Assembly: GCF_001999285.1 (NCBI RefSeq)
Contig: NZ_MLHN01000011.1
Coordinates: 161,877 to 225,876, forward strand
Source of the DNA: Rodentibacter genomosp. 1
GTDB taxonomy: Bacteria; Pseudomonadota; Gammaproteobacteria; Enterobacterales; Pasteurellaceae
Reading direction: 5' to 3'
Length of the DNA stretch: 64,000 nt
Numbering within the stretch: position 1 is the first letter of the stretch; each line of letters starts with the position of its first letter. The notes below the pieces were generated by a model. It had not been told where the DNA came from, ran no database searches, and saw only the letters and a program-made list of their open reading frames with translations. This document shows positions 9,685 through 20,128 of the stretch, piece after piece. The position numbers and the translations under genes were made by a program.

Positions 9685-10107
9685 CTATTTCGTCGCTGCT
9701 TCCGCTATTACAGATTTTGAACTACTCCCTCTATCCTTCATTGATACGATTGCCACATTCTTAATTTCATTTTTGGCCAGTAAATCAGTAATATTAACAA
9801 AATCTTGAAAGCTCGCTTCTGCATCAATTTTTAATGTTACTTTTTGTGCTTTATTCCAATGATTAACTTCCGTTTCTAGCGCCTCCCGAGAGATAGGTTT
9901 ATCATTAAAATAAAGCTCACCTTTCTGAGTAACCGTTACAAGTTTCGCAAGTTCATCAGATTTAAACGCAACAGCCGTACTCGCTTTTGGTACATTAACT
10001 TGAATTTTACCCTGTGAAATAAACGAAGCCGTAATTAGTACAATCGCTAACAGCACCAACATAATATCAATGAAAGGAATAATATTAATTTCATCAAATC
10101 TCTTCAC
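9685..10107 (-). CDS. exbD: TonB-system biopolymer transport protein ExbD
   Basis: ExbD (140 residues) has a short cytosolic start, one membrane helix (about residues 11-31) carrying the essential aspartate in [17 protein letters not shown], and a periplasmic domain. It forms the proton channel with ExbB that powers TonB. It begins two bases after the end of exbB and sits directly before tonB. Confidence 0.95.
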   Translation of the reverse strand: MKRFDEINIIPFIDIMLVLLAIVLITASFISQGKIQVNVPKASTAVAFKSDELAKLVTVTQKGELYFNDKPISREALETEVNHWNKAQKVTLKIDAEASFQDFVNITDLLAKNEIKNVAIVSMKDRGSSSKSVIAEAATK

Positions 10108-10109
10108 GA

Positions 10110-10562
10110 TTATTCCTTATCTTTTTGTGAATTTAATACTTTCCACTTTAAGCGGTTTACTTCAATCTTACGATTTAAGCCGTTATAAAAAATCATTGAA
10201 GGGATAGCGACTAAAATACCAAGAGCCGTCGCCTTTAATGCTAAAGAGAGGTGTAGCATAATTTCACCGGCATCAACATCGCCTCCCCCCTGACCAATTT
10301 GATAAAACGTCAATAAAATACCAATGACCGTACCTAATAAACCAACATAAGGTGCATTTGCCCCTACTGTTGAAATAATAGTCATATTTCGATTCAAATC
10401 GATATCTAAAGCATGGATATTAGCGTATTTACTTACATTTATTTTAGTTAAGAAAATAAAGCGCTCAATAACCATGGCAAGCATAAGAACGCTCATAACA
10501 AGTAAAAGCCCGATAATGATGTAGTCACTGTACTGTTGTAAAAATTCAAAAAGTTGAGGCAT
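10110..10562 (-). CDS. exbB: TonB-system biopolymer transport protein ExbB
   Basis: ExbB of 150 residues with three membrane helices and the family segment [19 protein letters not shown], homologous to MotA/TolQ. It lacks the long N-terminal periplasmic extension of some ExbB forms, as is usual for the short Pasteurellaceae type. First gene of the operon; a Fur-like box lies 22 bases before its start. Confidence 0.95.
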   Translation of the reverse strand: MPQLFEFLQQYSDYIIIGLLLVMSVLMLAMVIERFIFLTKINVSKYANIHALDIDLNRNMTIISTVGANAPYVGLLGTVIGILLTFYQIGQGGGDVDAGEIMLHLSLALKATALGILVAIPSMIFYNGLNRKIEVNRLKWKVLNSQKDKE

Positions 10563-10583
10563 TTCCTATCCTTAAAAAACAAT

Positions 10584-10598
10584 TGAGAATTGATTTCA
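10584..10598 (-). promoter_or_regulatory. Possible Fur box before exbB-exbD-tonB
   Basis: The 15 bases TGAGAATTGATTTCA fit the 7-1-7 Fur consensus TGATAATnATTATCA at 11 of 14 defined positions. It lies just upstream of the exbB start on a run of A/T-rich DNA. Iron repression of this operon is expected, but the match is not perfect. Confidence 0.45.
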
Positions 10599-10679
10599 AT
10601 TAGATTACAAATTCTAACAAAAGGAAAAGAGATCGTAAATACGAATTGGATAAACACGGGAATTTTTAACCGCACTTTT

Positions 10680-11438
10680 TTAATGCTGATCCCGTTCCCA
10701 TAGTTCTGCATATTTCACAAATGTAGAGTGGGCAGACAGTGCTGCGAGTAGAAAGCCTTGCTTTCCATCTAAGAAACCAGCTTTCAAAATATACATTTTG
10801 ACAAAACAGGCAATAGCATGGCTTGAACCTTGCCAGAGTGTCGCCTTTTTATTTTTTGCTTGGCGTTGGTCTGCCCAAGCTTTTGCATAATTGGCTGATT
10901 TCACGAGATAGTGATGAATGCTTTTATAAGTGAAATGTTGTAAATCACCTTCCAATTTTTCAACACGGGTATGGCTTGGATAGCGAACTTTTTCATGTAC
11001 TAATGAGTCATCATAGCCAGCATAATCTGTACGATATAAACGTACTACGTAGTCAGGGTACCAACCCGAATGACGAATTTCACGTCCAAATACTTCGCTG
11101 ACCCGTGGGATCTTAAACACGGTATTTTCTGCATTTTGTTGCACCGCCTGTTTAATTGAGGCCTGCAATTCAGGCGTCACCCGTTCATCGGCATCCAACC
11201 AAAATACATAGTCACAGGTAACATATTGTTGAGCGATCTGACGTTGTTTACCAAAGCCGGGCCAGTCGGTATTCTCATAAAATTTTGCCCCATAGCTTAG
11301 CGCAATTTCCTTTGTATTATCGGTACTGCCTGAATCTAAAATGATGATTTCATCTACCCAATCTTTCACTGTATCTAGGCACAATGCAAGATCTTTAGCT
11401 TCATTTTTTACAATCATCGCAATACTAATTGTTGGCAT
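10680..11438 (-). CDS. lgtF: Lipooligosaccharide core glycosyltransferase, LgtF type (GT2)
   Basis: A 252-residue family 2 glycosyltransferase with [17 protein letters not shown] at the start, the UDP-sugar segment [16 protein letters not shown] and the metal-binding DAD motif in [10 protein letters not shown]. Relatives (LgtF, WaaE/KdtX) add glucose in beta-1,4 linkage to the first heptose of the inner core. The divergent neighbour is waaA, as in H. influenzae, where lgtF, waaA and the CoaD gene are adjacent. The assignment of sugar and acceptor comes from that family and context. Confidence 0.85.
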   Translation of the reverse strand: MPTISIAMIVKNEAKDLALCLDTVKDWVDEIIILDSGSTDNTKEIALSYGAKFYENTDWPGFGKQRQIAQQYVTCDYVFWLDADERVTPELQASIKQAVQQNAENTVFKIPRVSEVFGREIRHSGWYPDYVVRLYRTDYAGYDDSLVHEKVRYPSHTRVEKLEGDLQHFTYKSIHHYLVKSANYAKAWADQRQAKNKKATLWQGSSHAIACFVKMYILKAGFLDGKQGFLLAALSAHSTFVKYAELWERDQH

Positions 11439-11499
11439 ATTCTGATCCTTTTTTTGCTATACTACCCAAAATTTTTTCCAGTATAACCGAATTTAATCT

Positions 11500-12783
11500 A
11501 TGTGGCGTTTTTTTTATACCGGCATAATGTATTTGAGTCTACCCTTGCTACTTTTCTTTATGTGGATAAGAAGTTTCAAAGCTCCTAACTATCGTAAAAG
11601 ATTAGGCGAGCGATATGGGTTTTATGGAAATTTGGCTCGCCCGAATGCAAACGGTGTGATTATTCACGCAGCATCTGTTGGAGAGGTGATCGCCGCGACA
11701 CCTTTAGTTCGTCGTATTCAACAGCACTACCCCGATTTACCTATTATTTTCACTACAGTGACGCCAACAGGATCTGATCGCGTGAAAGATGCCTTTGGTG
11801 ATACAGTGAATCACTACTATTTACCCTATGATATTCCTTGGGCAATCAATCGTTTTATTGATTTTGTTCAACCCAAACTTTGTATTGTGATTGAAACAGA
11901 ACTTTGGCCGAACTTAATTCAACAACTATACCGACATAGTGTGCCGTTTATTGTTGCAAATGCCCGTTTATCCGCTCGTTCTGCAAAACGCTATGATAAG
12001 GTACGACGACACTTACAGGGAATGTGGTCGCAAATTAGCTTAGTTGCGCCCCAAGATAAAATCAGTGAGAAACGTTTTATCGATTTGGGTTATCCAAAAG
12101 AAAAAATTAATCTGACCGGTAATATCAAGTATGATTTAACCGTCAGCCAGACCTTGCTTGAAAAAATTCAAATATTGAATGAGCAATGGGGGGGAGAGCG
12201 TCAAATCTGGATTGCAGCAAGTACACACGAGGGCGAAGAAGAAATGATTTTGCAAGCACATCGTCAGTTGCTGAGAAAATACCCTAACTTACTTTTACTC
12301 CTCGTCCCTCGCCATCCGGAGCGGTTTAATTCAGTCGCCATGTTAATTGAAAAAGAAAAATTTCAATTTATTCGCCGCTCCTCCGGTGAATTGCCCAATG
12401 CCAATACCCAAGTGATTTTGGGCGATACCATGGGCGAAATGATGCTGATGTATGGTGTTTCTGATATTGCTTTTGTTGGGGGAAGTCTTGTCAAGCACGG
12501 GGGACATAACCCTCTTGAACCCTTGGCATTTAAGATCCCGGTTATTAGTGGGAAACATACCTTTAATTTCCCTGAAGTGTTTAGAACACTCGTAGAAGTG
12601 CAAGGCGTATTGGAAATTAATTCAACTGTTGAGGCATTAGAGCGAGCCGTTGAGTCATTACTTGACTCAAAAAAGGTGTGTTTGCGTTTAGGTCATTCAG
12701 GTTATGAAGTATTAATGGAAAATCGGGGCGCATTATCGCGTTTATTTGATTTATTAAAGCCTTATTTGGAGCGTAAAGTATGA
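11500..12783 (+). CDS. waaA: 3-deoxy-D-manno-octulosonic acid (Kdo) transferase
   Basis: WaaA/KdtA (427 residues) transfers Kdo from CMP-Kdo to the lipid A precursor at the inner membrane. One N-terminal membrane anchor precedes [13 protein letters not shown]; the N-terminal Rossmann domain has [18 protein letters not shown] with the catalytic Glu, and the C-terminal domain has [19 protein letters not shown]. Haemophilus WaaA is known to add only one Kdo; that is expected but cannot be seen here. Its stop overlaps the coaD start by four bases. Confidence 0.95.
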   Translation: MWRFFYTGIMYLSLPLLLFFMWIRSFKAPNYRKRLGERYGFYGNLARPNANGVIIHAASVGEVIAATPLVRRIQQHYPDLPIIFTTVTPTGSDRVKDAFGDTVNHYYLPYDIPWAINRFIDFVQPKLCIVIETELWPNLIQQLYRHSVPFIVANARLSARSAKRYDKVRRHLQGMWSQISLVAPQDKISEKRFIDLGYPKEKINLTGNIKYDLTVSQTLLEKIQILNEQWGGERQIWIAASTHEGEEEMILQAHRQLLRKYPNLLLLLVPRHPERFNSVAMLIEKEKFQFIRRSSGELPNANTQVILGDTMGEMMLMYGVSDIAFVGGSLVKHGGHNPLEPLAFKIPVISGKHTFNFPEVFRTLVEVQGVLEINSTVEALERAVESLLDSKKVCLRLGHSGYEVLMENRGALSRLFDLLKPYLERKV

Positions 12784-13259
12784 CAACGGTGATTTACCCT
12801 GGCACTTTTGATCCTATCACAAACGGGCACTTGGATATTATTGAGCGAAGTGCGGTCATTTTTCCCAAAGTTTTCGTGGCGGTGGCGAATAGCCCGAGTA
12901 AAAAGCCGTTATTTTCTTTGGATGAACGCATTGAACTTGCCCGACAATCCGTTGCACATTTAGCGAATGTTGAAGTCTTTGGTTTCTCCGATTTGTTGGC
13001 GAATGTCATTAAAGCCCGTAATGTTGCGGCGATTATCCGTGGTGTGCGAACGACAACCGATTTTGAATACGAACTCCAGCTCGCTTCCCTTAATCGACTA
13101 CTTACAAACGGCGTTGAAAGTCTTTTCTTTCCACCGACTGAAAAATGGGCGTTTGTCTCATCCACTATCGTGCGTGAAATTTATTTACATGGTGGAGATG
13201 TGTCTGAACTTGTACCACCAGCTGTCTTCAATGCCTTGCAAGAACGATGCCAAAAATAG
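12780..13259 (+). CDS. coaD: Phosphopantetheine adenylyltransferase
   Basis: CoaD (159 residues) forms dephospho-CoA from 4'-phosphopantetheine and ATP. The nucleotidyltransferase signature is visible as [19 protein letters not shown] (T/HxGH type), and the second motif [20 protein letters not shown] matches the family ISSTxVR. It is translationally coupled to waaA (ATGA) and overlaps the next lipoprotein gene by 13 bases. Confidence 0.96.
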   Translation: MTTVIYPGTFDPITNGHLDIIERSAVIFPKVFVAVANSPSKKPLFSLDERIELARQSVAHLANVEVFGFSDLLANVIKARNVAAIIRGVRTTTDFEYELQLASLNRLLTNGVESLFFPPTEKWAFVSSTIVREIYLHGGDVSELVPPAVFNALQERCQK

Positions 13260-13459
13260 CCTTCATTTTAACCGCACTTTTTGCCCTATCCGGTTGTGGT
13301 ACCGTGGTGAAATTGGTTGATCCTTCAGAAGACTATACTGCCTATGCCGGTGTCGCCTATGATCTGGAAATGATGAAACAATGGGGCTTACCGATTTTGG
13401 ATTTGCCTCTCTCCTTTTTACTCGATACTGTTTTACTGCCCTACGCATGGGCTCAATAA
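13247..13459 (+). CDS. YceK/YidQ family lipoprotein
   Basis: A 70-residue protein with a lipoprotein signal peptide: a short basic start, a hydrophobic stretch and the lipobox LSGC with Cys17. The mature part has [13 protein letters not shown] and [14 protein letters not shown], typical of the DUF1375 (YceK/YidQ) lipoproteins of unknown role. It overlaps coaD by 13 bases and ends just before rep. Confidence 0.8.
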   Translation: MPKIAFILTALFALSGCGTVVKLVDPSEDYTAYAGVAYDLEMMKQWGLPILDLPLSFLLDTVLLPYAWAQ

Positions 13460-13464
13460 CAATG

Positions 13465-15477
13465 ATGAAACTGAATCCCCAACAACAACACGCAGTAGAA
13501 TGTGTTACCGGTCCCTGCTTGGTGCTTGCCGGTGCAGGTTCCGGAAAAACTCGTGTGATTATTAATAAAATTGCGCACTTGATCGCAAAGTGCGGTTATT
13601 CTCCGAAACAAATTGCGGCGGTGACCTTCACTAATAAAGCCGCACGAGAAATGAAAGAGCGGGTGGCGCATTCCATTGGAAAAGAGCGAACCAAAGGTTT
13701 GACAGTTTCCACCTTTCATACTCTTGGTTTTGACATCATCAAACGGGAATACAAGGTATTGGGTTTCAAAGCCAATATGACCTTGTTTGATGAATACGAT
13801 CAATTTGCTTTGTTAAAAGAACTCACCGCAGATGTGTTGAAAGAAGACAAAGATCTGCTGCGTGAATTAACTTCGGTGATTTCCAATTGGAAAAATGATT
13901 TAGTTTCACCAAAGCAAGCCTATGCTTTAGCACGGGATGCGAAATATCAAACCTTTGCCAAATGTTATGAACGTTATGCGACACAAATTCGTGCTTATAA
14001 TGCGTTAGATTTTGACGATTTGATTATGCTTCCCACTTTATTGTTCAAGCAAAATGAAGAAGTGCGGTCAAAATGGCAGGAAAAAATTCGTTATTTGTTG
14101 GTCGATGAATATCAAGACACTAACACCTGCCAATATGAGTTAATCAAATTGCTGGTGGGGAAACGAGACTGTTTTACCGTGGTGGGGGATGATGACCAGT
14201 CCATTTATTCCTGGCGTGGGGCAAAACCGGAGAATATGGTGCGTTTGCGTGATGATTTTCCTAATTTACAAGTGATTAAATTGGAACAAAATTACCGCTC
14301 CACTCAGCGTATTTTGCATTGTGCCAATATTTTGATTGATAACAATCAACACGTGTTCGACAAAAAATTGTTTTCTAACATCGGCGAGGGTGAAAAATTA
14401 TTGGTGATTGAAGCGAAGAATGAAGAACACGAAGCTGAACGCATTGTTGCCGAATTGATCGCTCATCGTTTTAGTCGCAAGACAAAATATAAGGATTACG
14501 CGATTTTGTATCGAGGCAATCATCAATCCCGTTTGTTGGAAAAAGTGTTAATGCAAAACCGTATTCCCTATAAAATTTCCGGTGGCACTTCTTTTTTCTC
14601 TCGTGCGGAAATTAAAGATATGATGGCGTATTTGCGTTTGGTCGTAAATCAAGATGACGATGCGGCATTTTTGCGTATCGTAAATACGCCAAAACGTGAG
14701 ATCGGCACGACAACCTTACAAAAACTGGGCGAGCTTGCACAGGAAAAACATATAAGCCTATTTGAGGCGATTTTTGAGTTTGAGCTTATTCAACGGGTGA
14801 CACCGAAATCCTATAATGCCCTCCAAAAATTTGGACGCTGGATAGTCGAATTAAATGACGAAGTGCAACGTTCGGAACCGGAGCGTGCCGTTCGTGCCAT
14901 GTTGTCTGCCATTCATTATGAAGAATATTTGTACGAATATGCCACCACGCCAAAAGCCGCTGAAATGCAAAGTAAAAATGTCGCCACATTGTTTGATTGG
15001 GTGGCGGATATGCTGAAAGGCGATGAAACCAATGAACCAATGAACCTTAATCAAGTAGTCACTCGTTTAACCTTGCGTGATATGTTGGAACGGGGTGAAG
15101 ATGATGAGGAAAGCGATCAAGTCCAGTTGATGACGTTACATGCCTCGAAAGGACTAGAATTTCCTTACGTGTATTTGATCGGTATGGAAGAAGGCATTTT
15201 GCCACATCAAACCAGCATTGATGAAGATAATGTAGAAGAAGAACGCCGCTTGGCTTATGTGGGGATCACAAGGGCTCAGAAGGAACTAACTTTTTCCCTA
15301 TGCCGAGAACGTCGTCAATATGGCGAGCTGAGTCGCCCGGAACCGAGCCGATTTTTAGCTGAATTACCGTATGATGATGTGCTTTGGGAACGAGATAAAC
15401 CCAAACTGACGGCGGAACAAAAACAACAGCAGACACAAAGTCAGCTAGATCGTTTACGTTCCATTTTGAATGGTTAA
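13465..15477 (+). CDS. rep: ATP-dependent DNA helicase Rep
   Basis: Superfamily 1 3'-5' helicase of 670 residues that helps forks pass protein blocks. Motifs in order: Q-motif LNPQQQHAV, Walker [22 protein letters not shown] (Ia), [10 protein letters not shown] (II), [13 protein letters not shown] (III), YRSTQRI (IV), [19 protein letters not shown] (V) and [12 protein letters not shown] (VI). MKLNPQQQ at 13465 matches the known Rep N-terminus (ATG at 13462 is one codon earlier); an upstream in-frame ATG at 13381 would add residues that belong to the lipoprotein region. Length matches E. coli Rep rather than UvrD. Confidence 0.93.
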   Translation: MKLNPQQQHAVECVTGPCLVLAGAGSGKTRVIINKIAHLIAKCGYSPKQIAAVTFTNKAAREMKERVAHSIGKERTKGLTVSTFHTLGFDIIKREYKVLGFKANMTLFDEYDQFALLKELTADVLKEDKDLLRELTSVISNWKNDLVSPKQAYALARDAKYQTFAKCYERYATQIRAYNALDFDDLIMLPTLLFKQNEEVRSKWQEKIRYLLVDEYQDTNTCQYELIKLLVGKRDCFTVVGDDDQSIYSWRGAKPENMVRLRDDFPNLQVIKLEQNYRSTQRILHCANILIDNNQHVFDKKLFSNIGEGEKLLVIEAKNEEHEAERIVAELIAHRFSRKTKYKDYAILYRGNHQSRLLEKVLMQNRIPYKISGGTSFFSRAEIKDMMAYLRLVVNQDDDAAFLRIVNTPKREIGTTTLQKLGELAQEKHISLFEAIFEFELIQRVTPKSYNALQKFGRWIVELNDEVQRSEPERAVRAMLSAIHYEEYLYEYATTPKAAEMQSKNVATLFDWVADMLKGDETNEPMNLNQVVTRLTLRDMLERGEDDEESDQVQLMTLHASKGLEFPYVYLIGMEEGILPHQTSIDEDNVEEERRLAYVGITRAQKELTFSLCRERRQYGELSRPEPSRFLAELPYDDVLWERDKPKLTAEQKQQQTQSQLDRLRSILNG

Positions 15478-15519
15478 AAAGTGCGGTCGGAAAAACGAAC
15501 GTTTTACTCAGCGCACTTT
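15478..15519 (+). terminator. Possible terminator after rep
   Basis: AAAGTGCG (15478-15485, part of a USS) pairs with CGCACTTT (15512-15519), and an inner AAAAC/GTTTT hairpin lies in the loop. The T-run is weak, so activity is uncertain. Confidence 0.4.
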
Positions 15520-15575
15520 ATTTACACAATCTGAAGAGAAAATATTCAAACGCATTACCTTTTTCAAAAAAGGGT

Positions 15576-15603
15576 TTGACATATTTTCAAAAAAACGTAT
15601 CAT
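15576..15603 (+). promoter_or_regulatory. Promoter of the tRNA-Ser/tRNA-Arg cluster
   Basis: TTGACA at 15576-15581 and TATCAT at 15598-15603 with 16 bp between them, followed by a C-rich discriminator (ACCGCCC). It starts about 15-20 bases before the tRNA-Ser and fits a stringently controlled stable-RNA promoter. Confidence 0.7.
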
Positions 15604-15623
15604 ACCGCCCACACACCGATTGT

Positions 15624-15716
15624 GGTGAGATGGCCGAGAGGCTGAAGGCGCTCCCCTGCTAAGGGAGTATGGGGTCAAAAACTCCATCGAGGGTTCGAAT
15701 CCCTCTCTCACCGCCA
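15624..15716 (+). tRNA. tRNA-Ser (anticodon GCT)
   Basis: A 93-base class II tRNA with long variable arm, starting GGTGAGATGGCC and ending with an encoded CCA. The anticodon GCT at 15658-15660 reads AGC/AGT serine codons. The T-loop is TTCGAAT and the acceptor ends GGTGAGA/TCTCACC pair fully. Confidence 0.97.
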
Positions 15717-15736
15717 TTTGTGGTTTTATTTATTCT

Positions 15737-15813
15737 GCACCCGTAGCTCAGCTGGATAGAGTACTCGGCTACGAACCGAGCGGTCAGAGGTTCGAATCCT
15801 CTCGGGTGCGCCA
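15737..15813 (+). tRNA. tRNA-Arg (anticodon ACG), copy 1
   Basis: A 77-base tRNA with acceptor GCACCCG/CGGGTGC, D-loop AGCTGGAT, anticodon ACG (wobble A expected to become inosine, reading CGN) and encoded CCA. It differs from the second copy only by one base pair in the T-stem. Confidence 0.97.
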
Positions 15814-15868
15814 TTTTAGAACGGCTCTATCTTAATAAAATGGTTAACAGTAATTAAAACATCATTAC

Positions 15869-15945
15869 GCACCCGTAGCTCAGCTGGATAGAGTACTCGG
15901 CTACGAACCGAGCGGTCAAAGGTTCGAATCCTTTCGGGTGCGCCA
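15869..15945 (+). tRNA. tRNA-Arg (anticodon ACG), copy 2
   Basis: Near-identical duplicate of the preceding tRNA-Arg, 55 bases downstream, ending with an encoded CCA. The T-stem has AAAGG/CCTTT where copy 1 has AGAGG/CCTCT, so both sides of one pair changed together and the stem is kept. Confidence 0.97.
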
Positions 15946-16004
15946 TTTCCCTCTTATCTTTCGTTTCTAATAATTTCCACTAACTAATTTAATTAGATAG
16001 TATT

Positions 16005-16688
16005 TCATCTCCCATCACGATCATCAATATTTTTCAATAAATAATTTCCATTGACGTCAGCAAGGCTACGGAATCCTACGTTTGTAATTTTGTAAGAATG
16101 CTGGGTTTTATAAATAAAATTATCGTGATGATGACCATGGAAGATATGTTTTACCCCCATTTTTTCTGCAAGCTCATTAATCACTTGAAATCCCATAGGG
16201 TGCGGTTTTGGTGCTTCATGACAAATTAAAATATCAGCCTGTTTATTTTCAAGCATTTCAATATCGGAAGGAAAAATTGATGTACGATGACGTAGTGGCA
16301 CACCACCACGCCAAATCTTTTCTTGTGAACTATATTGACAATAATGGATAGGATCAAAAAACATTGGACGATTTGGCGGCATCCAAATTTGACCACGGAA
16401 TACCCCACCTAATCCGGCAATATACACTCCTTGAATTTCCTCTACACGATTGTGTAAATTGCGATTTTTCCATTCCGAACCCCAAATAGCTTCAAACGCT
16501 GAGACAGTTTTGCTATCGTGATTGCCGTGAATAAACCAAATATCACAATATTTCGCGAGCTTATCCAATTCACAGGGCGAGGTCAGCTGCAAGTCACCCA
16601 AAATAATCAACGCAACATTGTCGTTTTCTTGTACAAAAGGATAAAGATGTTCATAACTTCCGTGCGGATCACCTGCAAATAGAATCAT
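16005..16688 (-). CDS. Calcineurin-like metallophosphoesterase
   Basis: A 227-residue protein with the two-metal phosphoesterase motifs in order: AGDPHG (variant of DxH) at residues 5-10, LGDLQ, IHGNHDS, ICHEAP and FHGHHHD near residue 188. The substrate is unknown. Its ATG follows the nadR stop by a single base, so the two are co-translated. This suggests a link with NAD or nucleotide salvage, though context alone does not prove it. The ends toward the tRNA genes show no clear terminator. Confidence 0.8.
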   Translation of the reverse strand: MILFAGDPHGSYEHLYPFVQENDNVALIILGDLQLTSPCELDKLAKYCDIWFIHGNHDSKTVSAFEAIWGSEWKNRNLHNRVEEIQGVYIAGLGGVFRGQIWMPPNRPMFFDPIHYCQYSSQEKIWRGGVPLRHRTSIFPSDIEMLENKQADILICHEAPKPHPMGFQVINELAEKMGVKHIFHGHHHDNFIYKTQHSYKITNVGFRSLADVNGNYLLKNIDDRDGR

Positions 16689-16689
16689 T

Positions 16690-17799
<1,110 letters not shown>

Positions 17800-17892
17800 T
17801 TACCTGACAATCACATAAGGATTAAGTGCACGTATTGTAGGCTAAATGCAAATATTTTTCACGTTCTGATTTTGCACCTGACGATTTTACGC

Positions 17893-17898
17893 TATACT
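17893..17898 (+). promoter_or_regulatory. -10 element of the ribB transcript
   Basis: TATACT with a TTGCAC-like -35 about 15 bp upstream (17872-17877). The start would fall at about 17905, exactly where the FMN riboswitch begins. Confidence 0.5.
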
Positions 17899-17905
17899 TT
17901 ATGCT

Positions 17906-18066
17906 CATTCTCAGGGCAGGGTGAAATTCCCAACCGGCGGTAGAGCCCGCGAGCACTTAAAAAGTGCGGTCAATTTTTAACGAGAATTTGACGCATTAAA
18001 CGCTTTTTAAGGTTAGCAGATTTGGTGTAATTCCAAAGCCGACAGTAAAGTCTGGATGAAAGAGAA
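17906..18066 (+). promoter_or_regulatory. FMN riboswitch (RFN element)
   Basis: Conserved RFN segments are visible in order: TCAGGGCAGGGTGAAATTCC, CCGGCGGTAGAGCCCGCGAGC, then after a variable arm GGTGTAATTCCAAAGCCGAC, AGTAAAGTCTGGATG and the closing GAAAGAGAAT. It binds FMN and controls ribB. The variable arm (about 17955-18000) contains a complete uptake signal, AAAGTGCGGT at 17961-17970, whose bases take part in the arm: TGCGGTCAA can pair with TTTGACGCA with one bulge. Confidence 0.95.
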
Positions 18067-18071
18067 TAAAG

Positions 18072-18102
18072 CGGATTGGAATCCCAAACCGTTCTTTTTA
18101 TT
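18072..18102 (+). terminator. Riboswitch-controlled terminator before ribB
   Basis: CGGATTGG (18072-18079) pairs with CCAAACCG (18084-18091) with one A-A mismatch and a four-base loop, followed by TTCTTTTTATTT. It sits right after the riboswitch and about 55 bases before ribB, so FMN binding probably causes early termination. Confidence 0.75.
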
Positions 18103-18158
18103 TACATTTCTCAGCCCTGATTCTGGTTAATTTTAATCTAAGAAATAAGGAAATTACG

Positions 18159-18806
18159 ATGAATCAGTCTATTTTATCCCCATTCGGTACAACTGCCGAA
18201 GAACGTGTACTTAATGCTATCCAAGCGTTTAAAAACGGCAACGGTGTATTGGTATTAGATGATGAAAATCGCGAAAACGAAGGGGATTTAATCTTCCCGG
18301 CGGAAACCATCACCACCGAGCAAATGGCGAAATTAATCCGTTACGGTAGCGGTATCGTGTGTTTGTGCATTACGGAAGAGCTTTGCCAACAACTTGATTT
18401 ACCACCAATGGTGGAAAACAACAATAGCGTAAACAAAACCGCTTTTACCGTGACTATTGAAGCCGCGAAAGGCGTATCCACAGGAGTATCTGCCGCTGAT
18501 CGCGTTACCACAATTCAAGCCGCTGTTGCAGATAACGCCGTGCCGACCGATTTACATCGTCCCGGTCATATTTTCCCGCTTCGTGCGGTAAATGGCGGTG
18601 TACTTGCCCGCCGTGGTCATACAGAAGCCTCTGTCGATTTAGCCCGTCTTGCCGGTTTTAAACCAGCCGGTGTCATTTGCGAAATTACCAACGATGACGG
18701 CACCATGGCTCGCGCACCTGAAATTGTTGAATTTGCACAAAAATTTGGTTACGTCGTGCTGACGATAGAGGATTTGGTCGAATATCGCTTGGCGCACCAA
18801 GTTTAA
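18159..18806 (+). CDS. ribB: 3,4-dihydroxy-2-butanone 4-phosphate synthase
   Basis: RibB (215 residues) converts ribulose 5-phosphate into the four-carbon unit of riboflavin plus formate. It has the acidic loop [18 protein letters not shown] that binds Mg and substrate, and the later [13 protein letters not shown] and [16 protein letters not shown] motifs. It is monofunctional (no GTP cyclohydrolase II domain). Expression is under the FMN riboswitch just upstream; the start follows AAGGAAATTACG. Confidence 0.97.
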   Translation: MNQSILSPFGTTAEERVLNAIQAFKNGNGVLVLDDENRENEGDLIFPAETITTEQMAKLIRYGSGIVCLCITEELCQQLDLPPMVENNNSVNKTAFTVTIEAAKGVSTGVSAADRVTTIQAAVADNAVPTDLHRPGHIFPLRAVNGGVLARRGHTEASVDLARLAGFKPAGVICEITNDDGTMARAPEIVEFAQKFGYVVLTIEDLVEYRLAHQV

Positions 18807-18820
18807 TTTGGGGGACAAAT

Positions 18821-18863
18821 AAAAGAGCGGTTAAAATTCACAGAGATTTTTAACCGCTCTTTT
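18821..18863. terminator. Bidirectional terminator between ribB and xylR
   Basis: AAAAGAGCGGTTAAAA (18821-18836) pairs with TTTTTAACCGCTCTTTT (18847-18863). It has A- and T-runs on both sides and serves two convergent genes. Confidence 0.85.
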
Positions 18864-18865
18864 AT

Positions 18866-20041
18866 CTAACTATTTTTTCTAAATTCCCTTGGAGTCATGC
18901 CAAATTCTTTCTTAAATACGGAATAAAAGTATTGAATGGAAGGATAGCCGCAAATCTCGGAAATTTCTTGAATGGAAATCTCCGTTTGTTGTAATAAATT
19001 TTTTGCGCGCGAGATTTTTTCTTCGTGAATAACCTGATGAATGGTTTTATTCATCGCATTTTTGAAACGTTGCTCAAGATTAGAGCGTGATGTTTCAAGA
19101 TGATCCAATACTTGTTCCACTTTTATGCCTTGGCACGCACGGTGGCGAATATAATGCATCGCTTGCATTACGAGGGGATCATGTAGCGAGCGATAATCGG
19201 TGGAGTTTCTCGAATGTATAGTGATAGGTGGAATTAAAATCGGCGTATGGGAGACTTTTTGCCCATTTAGCTGACGATGTAGCAATTTGGCGGCTTGGTA
19301 GCCAATTTCTCGAGTGCCTTGTTCGACAGATGAAAGGGAGACTCGAGATAGATACTGAATCAATTCCTCATTATCAATACCCACTACGCAAAGTTCTTCC
19401 GGGACGGCGATTTTGCTGTATTCACAGGCTTGCAATAGATGTCTAGCTCGTGCATCGGTGACGGCAACGATGCCTGTATGAGGTGGCAAAGTTTTTAACC
19501 AATTGATGAGTTTTGCTTGTTCAGTTAGCCAATTTTGTGCGTCAATTTGTCCGCATTCATAGAGGTAGAGCGGATAATGATTTTTTTCCATTAATTCAAT
19601 AAATGAATTCTTTCGTTCCTTTGACCAATGCTTTTCGGTTTCTACTTGTATTCCGTAAAAAGCGAATTGAGACAGCCCTTTTTGTTGAAGGTGTGAAAGG
19701 GCAAGTTCAACAAGGGCGAAATTATCGGTTGCAACATAAGGAAAGTGCGGATAAAGATGAGGCTGTTTATAAGAGCCGCCAACGGCAATCGTCGGAATTT
19801 GGGTATGTTCAAGTAACTCCGCCGTTTTAGGATCATCAAAATCGGCAATAATGCCGTCAATAGATAAATGATTTATGCTGTCGGCATGGTAAGTAAATTC
19901 ATCTTCTACAAAAATATCCCACGTACATTGTGAAGCCTGAATATATTGCCCAATGCCCTCCACCACTTGCCTATCATAGACTTTATTGGCATTAAATAAG
20001 AGTGCGATTTTGTAGTATTGCTCCGCCATTGTTTTGTCCAT
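18866..20041 (-). CDS. xylR: Xylose operon transcriptional activator XylR
   Basis: A 391-residue regulator with an N-terminal periplasmic-binding-like sugar domain (LLFNANKVYDRQVVEGIGQY, GIIADFDDPKTAELL, VAVTDARARHLL) and a C-terminal AraC-type double helix-turn-helix (about residues 285-391, with ISEICGYPSIQYFYSVFKKE). It activates xylose genes when xylose binds. A second ATG 12 bases in (20029) is possible. It lies downstream of xylFGH on the same strand, after an 87-base gap. Confidence 0.93.
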   Translation of the reverse strand: MDKTMAEQYYKIALLFNANKVYDRQVVEGIGQYIQASQCTWDIFVEDEFTYHADSINHLSIDGIIADFDDPKTAELLEHTQIPTIAVGGSYKQPHLYPHFPYVATDNFALVELALSHLQQKGLSQFAFYGIQVETEKHWSKERKNSFIELMEKNHYPLYLYECGQIDAQNWLTEQAKLINWLKTLPPHTGIVAVTDARARHLLQACEYSKIAVPEELCVVGIDNEELIQYLSRVSLSSVEQGTREIGYQAAKLLHRQLNGQKVSHTPILIPPITIHSRNSTDYRSLHDPLVMQAMHYIRHRACQGIKVEQVLDHLETSRSNLEQRFKNAMNKTIHQVIHEEKISRAKNLLQQTEISIQEISEICGYPSIQYFYSVFKKEFGMTPREFRKNS

Positions 20042-20128
20042 TAATTGGGTTATAAGAAATATAGCGGAAAATGGATTTTTATAAAAGTGTGGATAGAAAA
20101 ATCGCCATTTTTCAATGGCGATAATATG

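Noticed and set aside
13381..13464. Upstream in-frame start of rep
   Set aside because: The extra residues are coded in the lipoprotein gene region and do not resemble Rep. MKLNPQQQ matches the family start.
15624..15945. tRNA cluster as an integration site for a mobile element
   Set aside because: No integrase and no repeat of the tRNA 3' ends were seen in the flanking DNA; both sides are core genes.
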